In this document: positions 9,441 through 17,107 of the stretch, piece by piece
Layout: the number at the start of each line of letters is the position of its first letter
Position numbering within the stretch: the stretch's first letter is position 1
DNA from: Bacilli bacterium
GTDB taxonomy: Bacteria > Bacillota_I > Bacilli_A > RF39 > UBA660
Assembly: GCA_028693035.1 (NCBI GenBank)
Contig: JAQUWE010000006.1
Location: 1 to 64,000, forward strand
Reading direction: 5' to 3'
DNA length: 64,000 bases
Notes under the pieces: model-generated
Seen by the model: the letters and a program-made list of their open reading frames with translations, nothing else
Database searches by the model: none
Told to the model about the DNA's origin: nothing
Translations under genes and position numbers: made by a program

Positions 9441-9457
9441 GTATGTAAGATACATAC
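9441..9457. repeat. Perfect 7-3-7 inverted repeat
   Basis: GTATGTA-AGA-TACATAC lies between recD2 and the next small gene. It has no T-tract, so an operator is more likely than a terminator. Confidence 0.45.
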
Positions 9458-9488
9458 GGATCATATTTTTCTTTAGCGAGGTGAGAAA

Positions 9489-9641
9489 ATGAAAATGGGT
9501 AGAAATGTAGCACTTATGGCATTAGGTGCAGGAGCTGTTTTAGCTTATCAAAAGTATAGTAAACCAGTAATGAAAAAGGTAGAAAAAACTGCCAACAAAG
9601 CTTTGAAAAAAGCAGATAGTAAGCTAGAAAATATGATGTAA
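9489..9641 (+). CDS. Small membrane-associated protein, 50 aa
   Basis: Short reading frame with a very good ribosome site (GAGGTGA) and its own terminator directly after it. The product has a hydrophobic stretch near the N-terminus (about residues 6-20, VALMALGAGAVLAY) followed by a lysine-rich amphipathic tail. This is typical of small membrane-anchored accessory proteins. No family is recognised. Confidence 0.65.
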   Translation: MKMGRNVALMALGAGAVLAYQKYSKPVMKKVEKTANKALKKADSKLENMM

Positions 9642-9644
9642 GTA

Positions 9645-9674
9645 AAAAGTCTCTTTTTTAAAGAGGCTTTTTTG
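9645..9674 (+). terminator. Terminator of the 50-aa gene
   Basis: Arms AAAGTCTCTTT and AAAGAGGCTTT followed by a T run. Confidence 0.8.
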
Positions 9675-9718
9675 ATTAAAGCAAGAAAAAAAATAACATA
9701 ATGAAATAGGTGATGAAT

Positions 9719-10126
9719 ATGCGGACCTATCATTTGTTTATTATAAAAAGTGAATTTTATCAAACGTATCTTACGCATTCTTTTTCTTTATATAAAACAC
9801 TAGAAAATTTATATCAAATTAAAAGAGAAGATGCTTCTTTTGGAGCAGCTTTATTTCATCAACTTTGCGAATATCAAAATGAAGATTTACTAAACCAATA
9901 TTTTAGAGAAAAGAAGTTTCCTACTTATAGAAAGTCTTATATTTTATTCAATGAAAAAAGAAAAGAAAAAACATTTCTTTTTATCAAACCTTCAAGACTT
10001 ATCGTTGTAACAAATAAAAATGTACCCCGTATTTTTAAAATATTAAATTATTACAATTATTACTTATTTGTTTGTGATTTTAAAAACAAAGACTATTTTT
10101 GGTTATCCAATCATTACAAAAAATAA
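9719..10126 (+). CDS. sirA: SirA-like replication regulator
   Basis: A 135-residue basic protein starting MRTYHLFIIKSEF, which resembles SirA (YneE), the DnaA-binding inhibitor of replication initiation known from sporulating Bacilli. Support from context: in Bacillus subtilis yneE and yneF are neighbours, and here yneF lies 1.3 kb downstream with a pilin-like gene between them. The ATG at 9719 has AGGTGAT at proper distance; two earlier in-frame starts (9710, 9713) overlap that site. Sequence similarity was judged by eye, so the name is moderate. Confidence 0.55.
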   Translation: MRTYHLFIIKSEFYQTYLTHSFSLYKTLENLYQIKREDASFGAALFHQLCEYQNEDLLNQYFREKKFPTYRKSYILFNEKRKEKTFLFIKPSRLIVVTNKNVPRIFKILNYYNYYLFVCDFKNKDYFWLSNHYKK

Positions 10127-10141
10127 AGAAAAAAATCTATG

Positions 10142-10171
10142 TTGACATTTCCTTAAGGTACATGCTATTCT
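10142..10171 (+). promoter_or_regulatory. Promoter of pilin-like gene 1
   Basis: TTGACA (10142-10147), 18-bp spacer, TATTCT (10166-10171). The layout resembles the promoter of pilin-like gene 3. Confidence 0.6.
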
Positions 10172-10204
10172 ATATGTAAAATATGAGAGTAGGAGTGTGT
10201 AAGA

Positions 10205-11254
10205 ATGTTTTATAAGAAAGAGAAAGGATTTACATTAATAGAACTTTTAGCAGTCATAGTCATATTAGCAGTCATAGCTTTAATAGCAACACCTATTATA
10301 GTAGGTGTCATTAATAAATCTAAAAAGAATGCATTTATGGATACCGCATATGGGGTGGTAGAAGCAGGGAATCTTTATTATGCCAAAAATTTTGGTAACG
10401 ATACTTTTGCTGGAAAAGTGTTTACATTCCCAAATGATGCTGAAGATTTAAAATTATCAGGAGAAAAACCTGGTGGTGGCTCTTTAGAAGTGACCACCAA
10501 TGGGAAACCAATTCTAGCTATTTATGATAAAGAAAAAAAATGGTGTGCTACTAAACGTGAAGATAATTCTAAAATTGTAATAAACAAATACGAAGAGGGC
10601 AAATGTAAAGCAGAATCGGCGGCAGAAGGATTTCTTCCTTCAGGGTTGACCAAGGGAACTGCTGTGTATCTAAATCCCGAAACAAAAAGTATATGCCAAG
10701 CAGCAGAATCCATAAGTACGACAGGGACAAAAGCAGGATGCATGAAATGGTATGTATATAAAGATAATGGAAATGGAACTTACCAGTTAATAGTAGACCA
10801 TAATACAACGGCAAAAGTTGTTTGGAATACAAGTGGAAGTACTACGGGAGGAATGAAAGAAGCTACGGTAGCGCTTACAAATGATACAAAAACATGGGAT
10901 ACTTCTTTAAAAGCCAGACTTATTACAGCAAATGAAATAGCTGAAATTACGGGTAATACAACATTTAATGAAACAACAGCAACTGGAGCTAGTCGCTTTT
11001 ATTTCGACAGCAATACCCAAACTAAAACAGCTACAAGTCAAGGAGAAAGTCATTATGCATGGCTATATGATTATACAAGAGATTGTACGAGTTCTGGTTG
11101 TAATATAGCAGACAATACGACGTATGGCTACTGGACAGCTACTTCTGTATTTAATGATTCTTATACCGTTTGGTACGTAAGCAACATTGGGAACATGGGT
11201 TTTAATAATGCAGAACACACTCTCAATGGTATTCGCCCTGTTATAACCGTATAA
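10205..11254 (+). CDS. Pilin-like protein 1 with C-type-lectin-like tail
   Basis: A 349-residue secreted or pilus protein. Residues 7-40 are a textbook type IV (pseudo)pilin N-terminus: KGFTLIELL with Gly(-1), Phe(+1), Glu(+5) for prepilin peptidase, then a 20-residue hydrophobic helix. A shared module of about 110 residues follows, with a conserved Cys pair (WCATK...GKC). The C-terminal half ends GYWTATSVF...IRPVITV, the layout of DUF1566/DUF6273-like C-type-lectin folds. Three more genes in the window share the N-terminal module. No assembly ATPase, platform protein or prepilin peptidase is in the window. It sits between sirA and yneF, which are normally adjacent. Confidence 0.85.
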   Translation: MFYKKEKGFTLIELLAVIVILAVIALIATPIIVGVINKSKKNAFMDTAYGVVEAGNLYYAKNFGNDTFAGKVFTFPNDAEDLKLSGEKPGGGSLEVTTNGKPILAIYDKEKKWCATKREDNSKIVINKYEEGKCKAESAAEGFLPSGLTKGTAVYLNPETKSICQAAESISTTGTKAGCMKWYVYKDNGNGTYQLIVDHNTTAKVVWNTSGSTTGGMKEATVALTNDTKTWDTSLKARLITANEIAEITGNTTFNETTATGASRFYFDSNTQTKTATSQGESHYAWLYDYTRDCTSSGCNIADNTTYGYWTATSVFNDSYTVWYVSNIGNMGFNNAEHTLNGIRPVITV

Positions 11255-11280
11255 ATAAGTTTATGATTTAAACATTGACC

Positions 11281-11321
11281 CTTTTTTCATAAAAACAACG
11301 TCTCTTTTTTCATAAAAACAA
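11281..11321. repeat. 18-bp direct repeat pair
   Basis: CTTTTTTCATAAAAACAA occurs at 11281-11298 and again at 11304-11321, between pilin-like gene 1 and yneF. The significance is unclear; it may be replication slippage in an AT-rich spacer. Confidence 0.6.
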
Positions 11322-11379
11322 ATAAAAACTTGAAAAAAAGCATATTTTTTAGTAAGATAGTAAAAGAAGGGATGATAAT

Positions 11380-11604
11380 ATGAACTGGGGAGCATTTTTA
11401 ATAGATTTGGTTAAAGTACTTGGAGGTTTTATTGCAGGTGCAGTCGCAGGCTTTTTTATCGCACGTAGTTACATGCAAAAGTACATGAAAAAGAACCCTC
11501 CTATTAATGAAAAAATGATTAAAACAATGATGACACAAATGGGAAGAACACCAAGTCAAAAACAAATCAATCAAATGATGAAAACAATGAACAAAAACAT
11601 GTAA
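11380..11604 (+). CDS. yneF: YneF family membrane protein
   Basis: A 74-residue protein with one N-terminal membrane helix (about residues 4-28, glycine/alanine-rich) and a cytoplasmic tail rich in Met and Lys ([18 protein letters not shown]). This matches the YneF/UPF0154 family, whose role is unknown. A promoter TTGAAA-17-TAAGAT lies upstream. Its last codons form part of its own terminator. Confidence 0.9.
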   Translation: MNWGAFLIDLVKVLGGFIAGAVAGFFIARSYMQKYMKKNPPINEKMIKTMMTQMGRTPSQKQINQMMKTMNKNM

Positions 11605-11618
11605 TCATTGTTTTTTTT
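11581..11618 (+). terminator. Terminator overlapping the end of yneF
   Basis: Arms AAAACAATGA and TCATTGTTTT, loop of 14, T8 tract; the first arm is coding. Confidence 0.85.
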
Positions 11619-11752
11619 GTATATCTTTTAAAGGGTTGGATAGAATATGAAAAGTAGGGTAATAAGAATTGTAAAGTCTTCTTTTTTTACCAATAAATCC
11701 TATCCTCTTTACCCAATATTTGTTATAATAGAAAAGAATTGAGGTGGCAAAA

Positions 11753-13126
11753 GTGAAAGAAAAATTATATGATAAAAAAATACAATTACTGATAGGTCTT
11801 TTTTTATTGATCTTTGTGATTTTACTTAGCCTCTTTTTGTTTAAAAAAGAAACAAAAAATGGAACAGAAAGAAATCATATCAAACAAGAAAAATATTATA
11901 CTTACAAAGTTTCTTATCCCATTCTTTCTCTTAAAGAATTAGATACTTCTATCACATCTTATATAAAAAATTTAAAAGCAGAATTTGTAAAAAAAGCAGA
12001 AACAGATAAACCAAAAGAACCTTATGAACTGAATGTAAGTTATGCTAAAAATACATATCAAGATATTACTTTTTTAGAACTTACAGTTTATAAATATACA
12101 GGTGGCAATCACTATGCGAGAGAAGAAAAAAGTTATTATTTTAATTTTAAAACAAAAAAACAACTTCGTTTATCTGACTTTTTCTTAGAAGGAAAAGATT
12201 ACCTACATGAACTCTCTAAATATGCCAAAGAAGAAGTTTTAAACTATGCATCTAGTAAAGGAAAGACTTTTGATGAAGCTTGGGTCAATAAGGGTACAGA
12301 AGAAAAAGAAGAAAACTTTAAACACTTTTTCTTTAATGATAGTGGATTAACGATTATTTTCCCACCTTACCAGGTTTCTAGCTGGGCAGATGGAGAAGTA
12401 CGTATTACCATTCCCTTTACAAAAATCAATCGTTATTTAAAAGAAGTATATAGAAGAAAAGTAGAGGGGCAAACAGAACTTCCTAATATTACAAGACCTA
12501 AAATAGATTTAAAAGAAGCAGGAGGCAAAAAGCTGATGGCAATTACTTTTGATGATGGACCTAGTCATAATACAGCGTACCTATTGGATGAATTAAAGAA
12601 AAGAGATGCGAGAGTCACATTCTTTGTATTAGGAAACCGTGCGAGTCAGTTTACCGAAGAAGTAAGAAGAGAGTATAGTGAAGGGCATTTGGTAGGAAGC
12701 CACACCTATAGTCACTTAAATTTAGTGAAGTTACCAGAAGAAGTGATTACAAGTGAAATTACAAGAGCTAGTGAAGAAATAGAAAAAATAACAGGTGATA
12801 AACCAACTTATTTAAGACCACCTTATGGAAGTACAAATGAAAGAGTAAAACAAATCAGCAATATGTATACCATTCTTTGGAATATTGATACATTAGACTG
12901 GAAACATCGTAATGCAGACATGGTTTATCAAAATATTATAGACCACGCCAAAGATGGTTCCATTGTTTTATTACATGATTTATATGCCACCTCAGTAGAA
13001 GGTGCTATAAGAGCAATTGATACATTAAAAGCGCAAGGATATGCCTTTGTAACAGTAGAAGAAATGGCTAAAATAAAAGGTGTTTCCTTAGATAAAACAA
13101 AATCTTATACATCTTTTATAAAATAA
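11753..13126 (+). CDS. Membrane-anchored polysaccharide deacetylase (PdaC-like)
   Basis: About 457 residues in three parts: an N-terminal membrane anchor (about residues 12-30), a DUF4163/DUF3298-like domain (to about 240) and a NodB deacetylase domain (about 255-440). Catalytic motifs are complete: TFDDGPS (base and metal Asp), HTYSH (metal His pair), RPPYG, LDWK and LLHD. The architecture is that of PdaC, which deacetylates peptidoglycan or related glycans at the cell surface; the substrate here is inferred. The GTG at 11753 is preferred because GAGGTGG lies 7 bases upstream. A TG-extended -10 (TGTTATAAT, 11721-11729) provides a promoter. Confidence 0.85.
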   Translation: MKEKLYDKKIQLLIGLFLLIFVILLSLFLFKKETKNGTERNHIKQEKYYTYKVSYPILSLKELDTSITSYIKNLKAEFVKKAETDKPKEPYELNVSYAKNTYQDITFLELTVYKYTGGNHYAREEKSYYFNFKTKKQLRLSDFFLEGKDYLHELSKYAKEEVLNYASSKGKTFDEAWVNKGTEEKEENFKHFFFNDSGLTIIFPPYQVSSWADGEVRITIPFTKINRYLKEVYRRKVEGQTELPNITRPKIDLKEAGGKKLMAITFDDGPSHNTAYLLDELKKRDARVTFFVLGNRASQFTEEVRREYSEGHLVGSHTYSHLNLVKLPEEVITSEITRASEEIEKITGDKPTYLRPPYGSTNERVKQISNMYTILWNIDTLDWKHRNADMVYQNIIDHAKDGSIVLLHDLYATSVEGAIRAIDTLKAQGYAFVTVEEMAKIKGVSLDKTKSYTSFIK

Positions 13127-13140
13127 AAAACAACAAAAGG

Positions 13141-13166
13141 AAAGGATTCGTAAGAATCTTTTTTTG
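13141..13166 (+). terminator. Terminator of the deacetylase gene
   Basis: Arms AAAGGATTC and GAATCTTTT, GTAA loop, T run. Confidence 0.8.
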
Positions 13167-13234
13167 TTTAAATAATTATCCTTTTGTATAGAAAAATAAA
13201 AATAGAACACTATATAAAAGAAAGGAAGGATACT

Positions 13235-13672
13235 ATGAATGGTGGCACAGAACTTATAAAACATATCTATAAAGATGCAGAAATGGCTTCACATACATTA
13301 CAGAAATTAGAAAAAGATTTAAAAGGAAAAGATAACAAAATAAAAGATAAGATAGAAGAATTGATAAAGAAATATGAGGATTTTATTCACACTACCAAGC
13401 AAAGGCTTACAGAAAACAAACTAGAGCCAGAAGAAGTAGGGTTTCTATCTAAAATAGGCGCAGATATGGGAATTCATAAAGAAGTAAAAGAAGACAATAG
13501 TGATTCTAGTATTGCAGATATGCTCATTAAAGGATTAGAAATGGGAAGTCATGATATAGAAAAAAAGATAAAAGAAGAAAAAGAAAAAGCCAATAAAGAA
13601 GTCTTAAAATTTGCATACTCTTTCTTAAAGTTCCAACAAAATGAAATCGAAGAGCTAAAACAATTCTTGTAA
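13235..13672 (+). CDS. Helical protein with internal duplication
   Basis: A 145-residue, highly charged, almost entirely helical protein. Two similar halves are visible: KDAEMASHTLQKL in the first and LEMGSHDIEKKI in the second, each followed by a long second helix. Such paired helices with Glu and His at matching places suggest a ferritin-like or DUF2383-like four-helix bundle, but no metal site can be proven. The ATG at 13235 follows AAAGGAAGGA; the upstream in-frame start lacks a site. It is a single gene with its own terminator. Confidence 0.6.
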   Translation: MNGGTELIKHIYKDAEMASHTLQKLEKDLKGKDNKIKDKIEELIKKYEDFIHTTKQRLTENKLEPEEVGFLSKIGADMGIHKEVKEDNSDSSIADMLIKGLEMGSHDIEKKIKEEKEKANKEVLKFAYSFLKFQQNEIEELKQFL

Positions 13673-13682
13673 TTGTTTTTTT
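13657..13682 (+). terminator. Terminator overlapping the gene end
   Basis: Arms AAAACAATT and AATTGTTTT around CTTGT; the T tract continues. Confidence 0.8.
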
Positions 13683-13740
13683 CTTTGCACACCTCTTTAT
13701 TTGACTTACATATAATGAGGATAAAAAAGGAGGGTAAAAT

Positions 13741-14385
13741 ATGAAACCAATCATTGGACTTGTACCAAGACCTACTATAAATGCAACAGGAAGGGATATG
13801 TTTTCTGCCTATAAAGAAATTGTCTACTTGGTTTGGAACGCTGGCGGCATACCTATTATTTTAGTGCCACCCCATATAGAAAAACTTACTGAAAAAGAAG
13901 AACTTGATATACAAAAACAAATCGATTTATGTGATGGTGTAATAGCAGGTGGTGGCGATGATTATTATGACTATGATCTTAAAATGATTGCGTATGCACA
14001 TAAAAAAGACATCCCCGTTTTAGGCATTTGCTTAGGAATGCAAACCATGGCTATGTTAGAAAATGGCACATTAGAGAAAATAGGAAATGATTCACATCAA
14101 AAGAAAGGGATTGATTACGCCCATTCTGTTTCTATTAAAGAAAATACAAAACTGTACGACATTTTTAAGGAAAAGGAAATTTTAGTCAATAGTCGTCATA
14201 AAGAAATTGTAACAAGTACTTCTTTACAAGTAAATGCAACAAGCAAAGAAGGATTTATAGAAGGAATAGAAGATCCTACAAAAACTTTTTTTATTGGTGT
14301 GCAGTGGCACCCAGAAGATATGGTCGCATACGATATAAAAGAAAAAGCTTTAATAGAAACATTTATAGAAGCTTGTAAGAGGTGA
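13741..14385 (+). CDS. Class I glutamine amidotransferase-like hydrolase (PuuD family)
   Basis: A 214-residue protein of the gamma-glutamyl-GABA hydrolase (peptidase C26) group. The nucleophile elbow is GICLGMQ with its Cys near residue 99; the His/Glu pair lies in QWHPED near the C-terminus. It starts with IIGLVPRP, as usual for the family. Only 3 nt separate it from murF, so the two are cotranscribed. The context suggests a role linked to peptidoglycan precursor amino acids rather than putrescine use, but this is inference. Confidence 0.85.
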   Translation: MKPIIGLVPRPTINATGRDMFSAYKEIVYLVWNAGGIPIILVPPHIEKLTEKEELDIQKQIDLCDGVIAGGGDDYYDYDLKMIAYAHKKDIPVLGICLGMQTMAMLENGTLEKIGNDSHQKKGIDYAHSVSIKENTKLYDIFKEKEILVNSRHKEIVTSTSLQVNATSKEGFIEGIEDPTKTFFIGVQWHPEDMVAYDIKEKALIETFIEACKR

Positions 14386-14388
14386 AAT

Positions 14389-15714
14389 ATGAATACAAAT
14401 ATTTTATTACAAAGTGTAAATGGGAAACAGTTAAATACAGCAAAATCACAAACGATAAAAAACTTTTCTATTGATACAAGAACATTACAAAAAGGAGATG
14501 CTTTTCTTTGTCTTGTTACAGAAAAAGCAGATGGACATGATTATATCAAAGAAGCTATTTCTAAAAAAGCTTCTTGTATTTTGGTGCAAAAAGAAGTAGA
14601 ATGCAAAACAAGAATCCCAATTATTTTAGTAAAGGATACCTATGATGCTTTATTTCAAATCGCATCTTACTATAAAAAGAAATACAATCCTTTAACCATT
14701 GCGATTACAGGAAGTAGTGGCAAAACAACTACCAAAGAAATGCTTTCTCTTATTTTATCTACCAAATACAAAGTTCTAAAAACAGAAAAAAACAATAACA
14801 ATCATTTAGGGGTACCCCTTACTTTAACCAAACTGTCTCCAGTATATGATATTGCCCTTATCGAAATGGGTATGAATCATAAAGGCGAAATCAGTAAATT
14901 ATCCAATCTTGTTAAACCAAGTGTGGGCATTATTACTTCTATAGGTACTTCTCATATCGGCTATTTAAAATCTAAAAGAAATATTTTTAAAGCCAAAATG
15001 GAAATTACAGATGGAATAGAAGATGGTATTTTACTTGTAAATGGCGATGATCCATATTTAAAAAAGGTAAGAAATACCAAACAATATGAAGTCATTAAAT
15101 GTGGCTATAATAGTACCTATCACTTGATTCCTTATTATGTAAAAGAAACATTAGATGGTTTATCTTTTTCTCTATACTATGAAAAGAGACAATATCACTT
15201 TTTTGTACCTGTAATTGGTAAACACTTCTTAAATGATATTATGCTATCAATTGAAATGGGTATTCTTTTAGGTATTAAAATGGAAGATATGATGAAAGTA
15301 TTAGAAAAATATAAGCCATTAGACAAAAGAATGAATGTCATTCAAAAGCTTGATTTTACAATTATTGATGATTGTTATAATGCTAATTTAGAAGCATTCA
15401 AAGGTGTTCTACATGTTATAAAACCACTACCAAAAAAGAAAATACTTATAGTAGGGGATATGCTAGAACTAGGAAAGTATAGTATTAAATATCATAAAAA
15501 ACTAGGAAAAGAAATCAAAAAAGTAAATGCAGAAGAAAATATATTGGTAGGCAAAGAAACCAAACATATTAAACTTAAAAATAGTCATCACTTTTTCTCT
15601 AATGAAGAAGCAATTGCTTATTTAAAAACAGTCCCTAAAAAAGATACCTTGATTTTAATCAAAGGTTCTAGAGGAATCCATCTAGAAGAAATTAGAAACA
15701 GTTTGGAAGAATAA
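14389..15714 (+). CDS. murF: UDP-MurNAc-tripeptide--D-Ala-D-Ala ligase
   Basis: Mur ligase of 441 residues that adds D-Ala-D-Ala to the UDP-MurNAc tripeptide in the cytoplasm. It has the MurF N-terminal domain (SIDTRTLQKGDAFL), P-loop GSSGKTTTKE (about residues 108-117), the central EMGMNHKGEI stretch, the NGDDPYL segment and the C-terminal domain with DDCYNAN. The ribosome site is GAGGTGA. It shows that the organism builds peptidoglycan. No other mur gene is next to it. Confidence 0.93.
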   Translation: MNTNILLQSVNGKQLNTAKSQTIKNFSIDTRTLQKGDAFLCLVTEKADGHDYIKEAISKKASCILVQKEVECKTRIPIILVKDTYDALFQIASYYKKKYNPLTIAITGSSGKTTTKEMLSLILSTKYKVLKTEKNNNNHLGVPLTLTKLSPVYDIALIEMGMNHKGEISKLSNLVKPSVGIITSIGTSHIGYLKSKRNIFKAKMEITDGIEDGILLVNGDDPYLKKVRNTKQYEVIKCGYNSTYHLIPYYVKETLDGLSFSLYYEKRQYHFFVPVIGKHFLNDIMLSIEMGILLGIKMEDMMKVLEKYKPLDKRMNVIQKLDFTIIDDCYNANLEAFKGVLHVIKPLPKKKILIVGDMLELGKYSIKYHKKLGKEIKKVNAEENILVGKETKHIKLKNSHHFFSNEEAIAYLKTVPKKDTLILIKGSRGIHLEEIRNSLEE

Positions 15715-15737
15715 ATATTTTTTTCAAACTTTTTTTG
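15700..15737 (+). terminator. Terminator of murF
   Basis: Arms AGTTTGGAAGAA and TTTTTTCAAACT with an 8-nt loop and T7 tract; the first arm is inside the coding end. Confidence 0.75.
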
Positions 15738-15823
15738 TTTCTTTCTTTCGAATGCATTGTTTCTTTTTATAGATTGTGATAAAATGATTGAGTTAAACAA
15801 ACGTAGAAAGTAGTGAAGAAATT

Positions 15824-16465
15824 ATGCAACTGATTATGCAACTTATAGATTTTATATTAAATATTGATAAATATATTGAAACCATTATAGGAAGTTATCC
15901 TCTTTTAACATATTTTGTTTTATTTGGTATTATTTTTATAGAAACTGGTGTTGTTATCTTACCATTTTTACCTGGCGATTCTGTTTTATTTGCAGCTGGT
16001 GCTATTATAGCAAAAACAGGACTTATGAATCCAGTCTTGGTATTGGTATTATTATATATAGCAGCCATTGCTGGAGATTCTTTAAATTATTCAATTGGTA
16101 CCCGTCTTGGAAAAAGAGTAGAATCTAAACAAAAATTAAAATTTATTAAAATGGAATATATAGAACGTACGCGTCATTTCTTTGATAAGCATGGTCATCA
16201 AGCTATTACCATCGCAAGATTTGTTCCTATTATCAGAACATTTGCTCCTTTTGTAGCAGGTGTAAGTAAAATGAAATATGCAGAATTTTTAAAATTTAAT
16301 ATTATAGGAGGACTTCTTTGGGTTTCTATAATGTATGGAGCTGGATTCTTCTTTGGAAATATTTCTTTTATAAAAGAACATTTTAGTTTAATTATCCTTG
16401 CAGTTATCTTTATTTCTTTTGTTCCAGTTTTTATTGCATTCTTAAAAGGATTAAAGAAAAAATAA
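15824..16465 (+). CDS. DedA family membrane protein
   Basis: A 213-residue integral membrane protein with four to five hydrophobic segments and the DedA/VTT hallmarks: ETGVVILPFLPGDSVLFAAG, GDSLNYSIG, and the FVPIIRTFAPFVAG segment with its conserved Arg and Pro. Some DedA-superfamily proteins act in undecaprenyl-phosphate recycling or lipid scrambling; which role applies here is unknown. The ribosome site before 15824 is weak (GTGAAGAA), and an in-frame ATG lies at 15836. Confidence 0.9.
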   Translation: MQLIMQLIDFILNIDKYIETIIGSYPLLTYFVLFGIIFIETGVVILPFLPGDSVLFAAGAIIAKTGLMNPVLVLVLLYIAAIAGDSLNYSIGTRLGKRVESKQKLKFIKMEYIERTRHFFDKHGHQAITIARFVPIIRTFAPFVAGVSKMKYAEFLKFNIIGGLLWVSIMYGAGFFFGNISFIKEHFSLIILAVIFISFVPVFIAFLKGLKKK

Positions 16466-16471
16466 TTTAAG

Positions 16472-16497
16472 ACAATAGAATTTCTATTGTTTTTTTT
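16472..16497 (+). terminator. Terminator of the DedA gene
   Basis: Arms ACAATAGAA and TTTCTATTGT, T8 tract. Confidence 0.8.
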
Positions 16498-16520
16498 ATG
16501 CAAATTTATAAAAAATAATA

Positions 16521-16560
16521 AAAAAATATCAATTTTCTAAAACAATAGAAGAATTGATAT
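16521..16560 (-). terminator. Terminator of the HxlR gene
   Basis: Arms ATATCAATT (16526-16534) and AATTGATAT (16552-16560); read on the reverse strand the stem is followed by a T run. Confidence 0.7.
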
Positions 16561-16597
16561 AGTTTTAAATATTTAGGAAAGACTAGTTATAGGAAAA

Positions 16598-16963
16598 TTA
16601 TTGATCCACTACCATAGAACAAGAAGCTTCTAAACCATTTTTTTTTAGATAATCTTCTCCCCATGCATACATAGTTGTTAAAATGGGTTTAATACTTTTT
16701 CCAAATTCAGACAAATAATATTCCACTTTAGGAGGAACCACAGGGTATACAGTACGAATGATTAAATTGTCTTTTTCTAATTCCCTTAATTGCTGCGTCA
16801 GCATTTTAGGAGTTGCATTAGGAATTAATTTTTTAAGTTCACCAAATCGTAAGGTACGATCCACTAAATGCCATAAAATTAAAGACTTGTATTTTCCACC
16901 AATTAAATCAAGTGTAATATCAACAGGACAAATAACAGAATTATTAGAATTGCAGCACCCCAT
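16598..16963 (-). CDS. HxlR family transcriptional regulator
   Basis: A 121-residue winged-helix repressor of the HxlR family: CPVDITLDLIGGKYKSLILWHL at the start, LRFGELKKLIPNATPKMLTQQLREL as recognition region, then the usual wing. It is divergent from the copper/thiol operon with 144 bp between starts, and an inverted repeat overlaps the operon promoter. The N-terminus is unusually Cys-rich (C3, C4, C12, plus a Cys in EASCSM near the C-terminus). HxlR proteins often sense electrophiles or disulfide stress by cysteine; a thiol or copper sensing role here is inference. The ribosome site AAGGAGG is strong. Confidence 0.88.
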   Translation of the reverse strand: MGCCNSNNSVICPVDITLDLIGGKYKSLILWHLVDRTLRFGELKKLIPNATPKMLTQQLRELEKDNLIIRTVYPVVPPKVEYYLSEFGKSIKPILTTMYAWGEDYLKKNGLEASCSMVVDQ

Positions 16964-17007
16964 ACTTATAACCTCCTTAGTATCCTTTTGGGTAGTATAT
17001 TACATAA

Positions 17008-17045
17008 AAGTACATACTTGTAATAAATGTATCAAGTGTTATAAT
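17008..17045 (+). promoter_or_regulatory. Promoter and candidate operator of the copper operon
   Basis: -35 TTGTAA (17018-17023), 16-bp spacer, TG-extended -10 TATAAT (17040-17045). An inverted repeat AAGTA-CA-TACTT (17008-17019) abuts the -35, a good place for repression by the divergent HxlR protein. Confidence 0.6.
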
Positions 17046-17107
17046 TATAACTGTAATTGCTAAAACAGTCAATAGTAATACATAAAAATAAATAGAAAGG
17101 TGATTGG

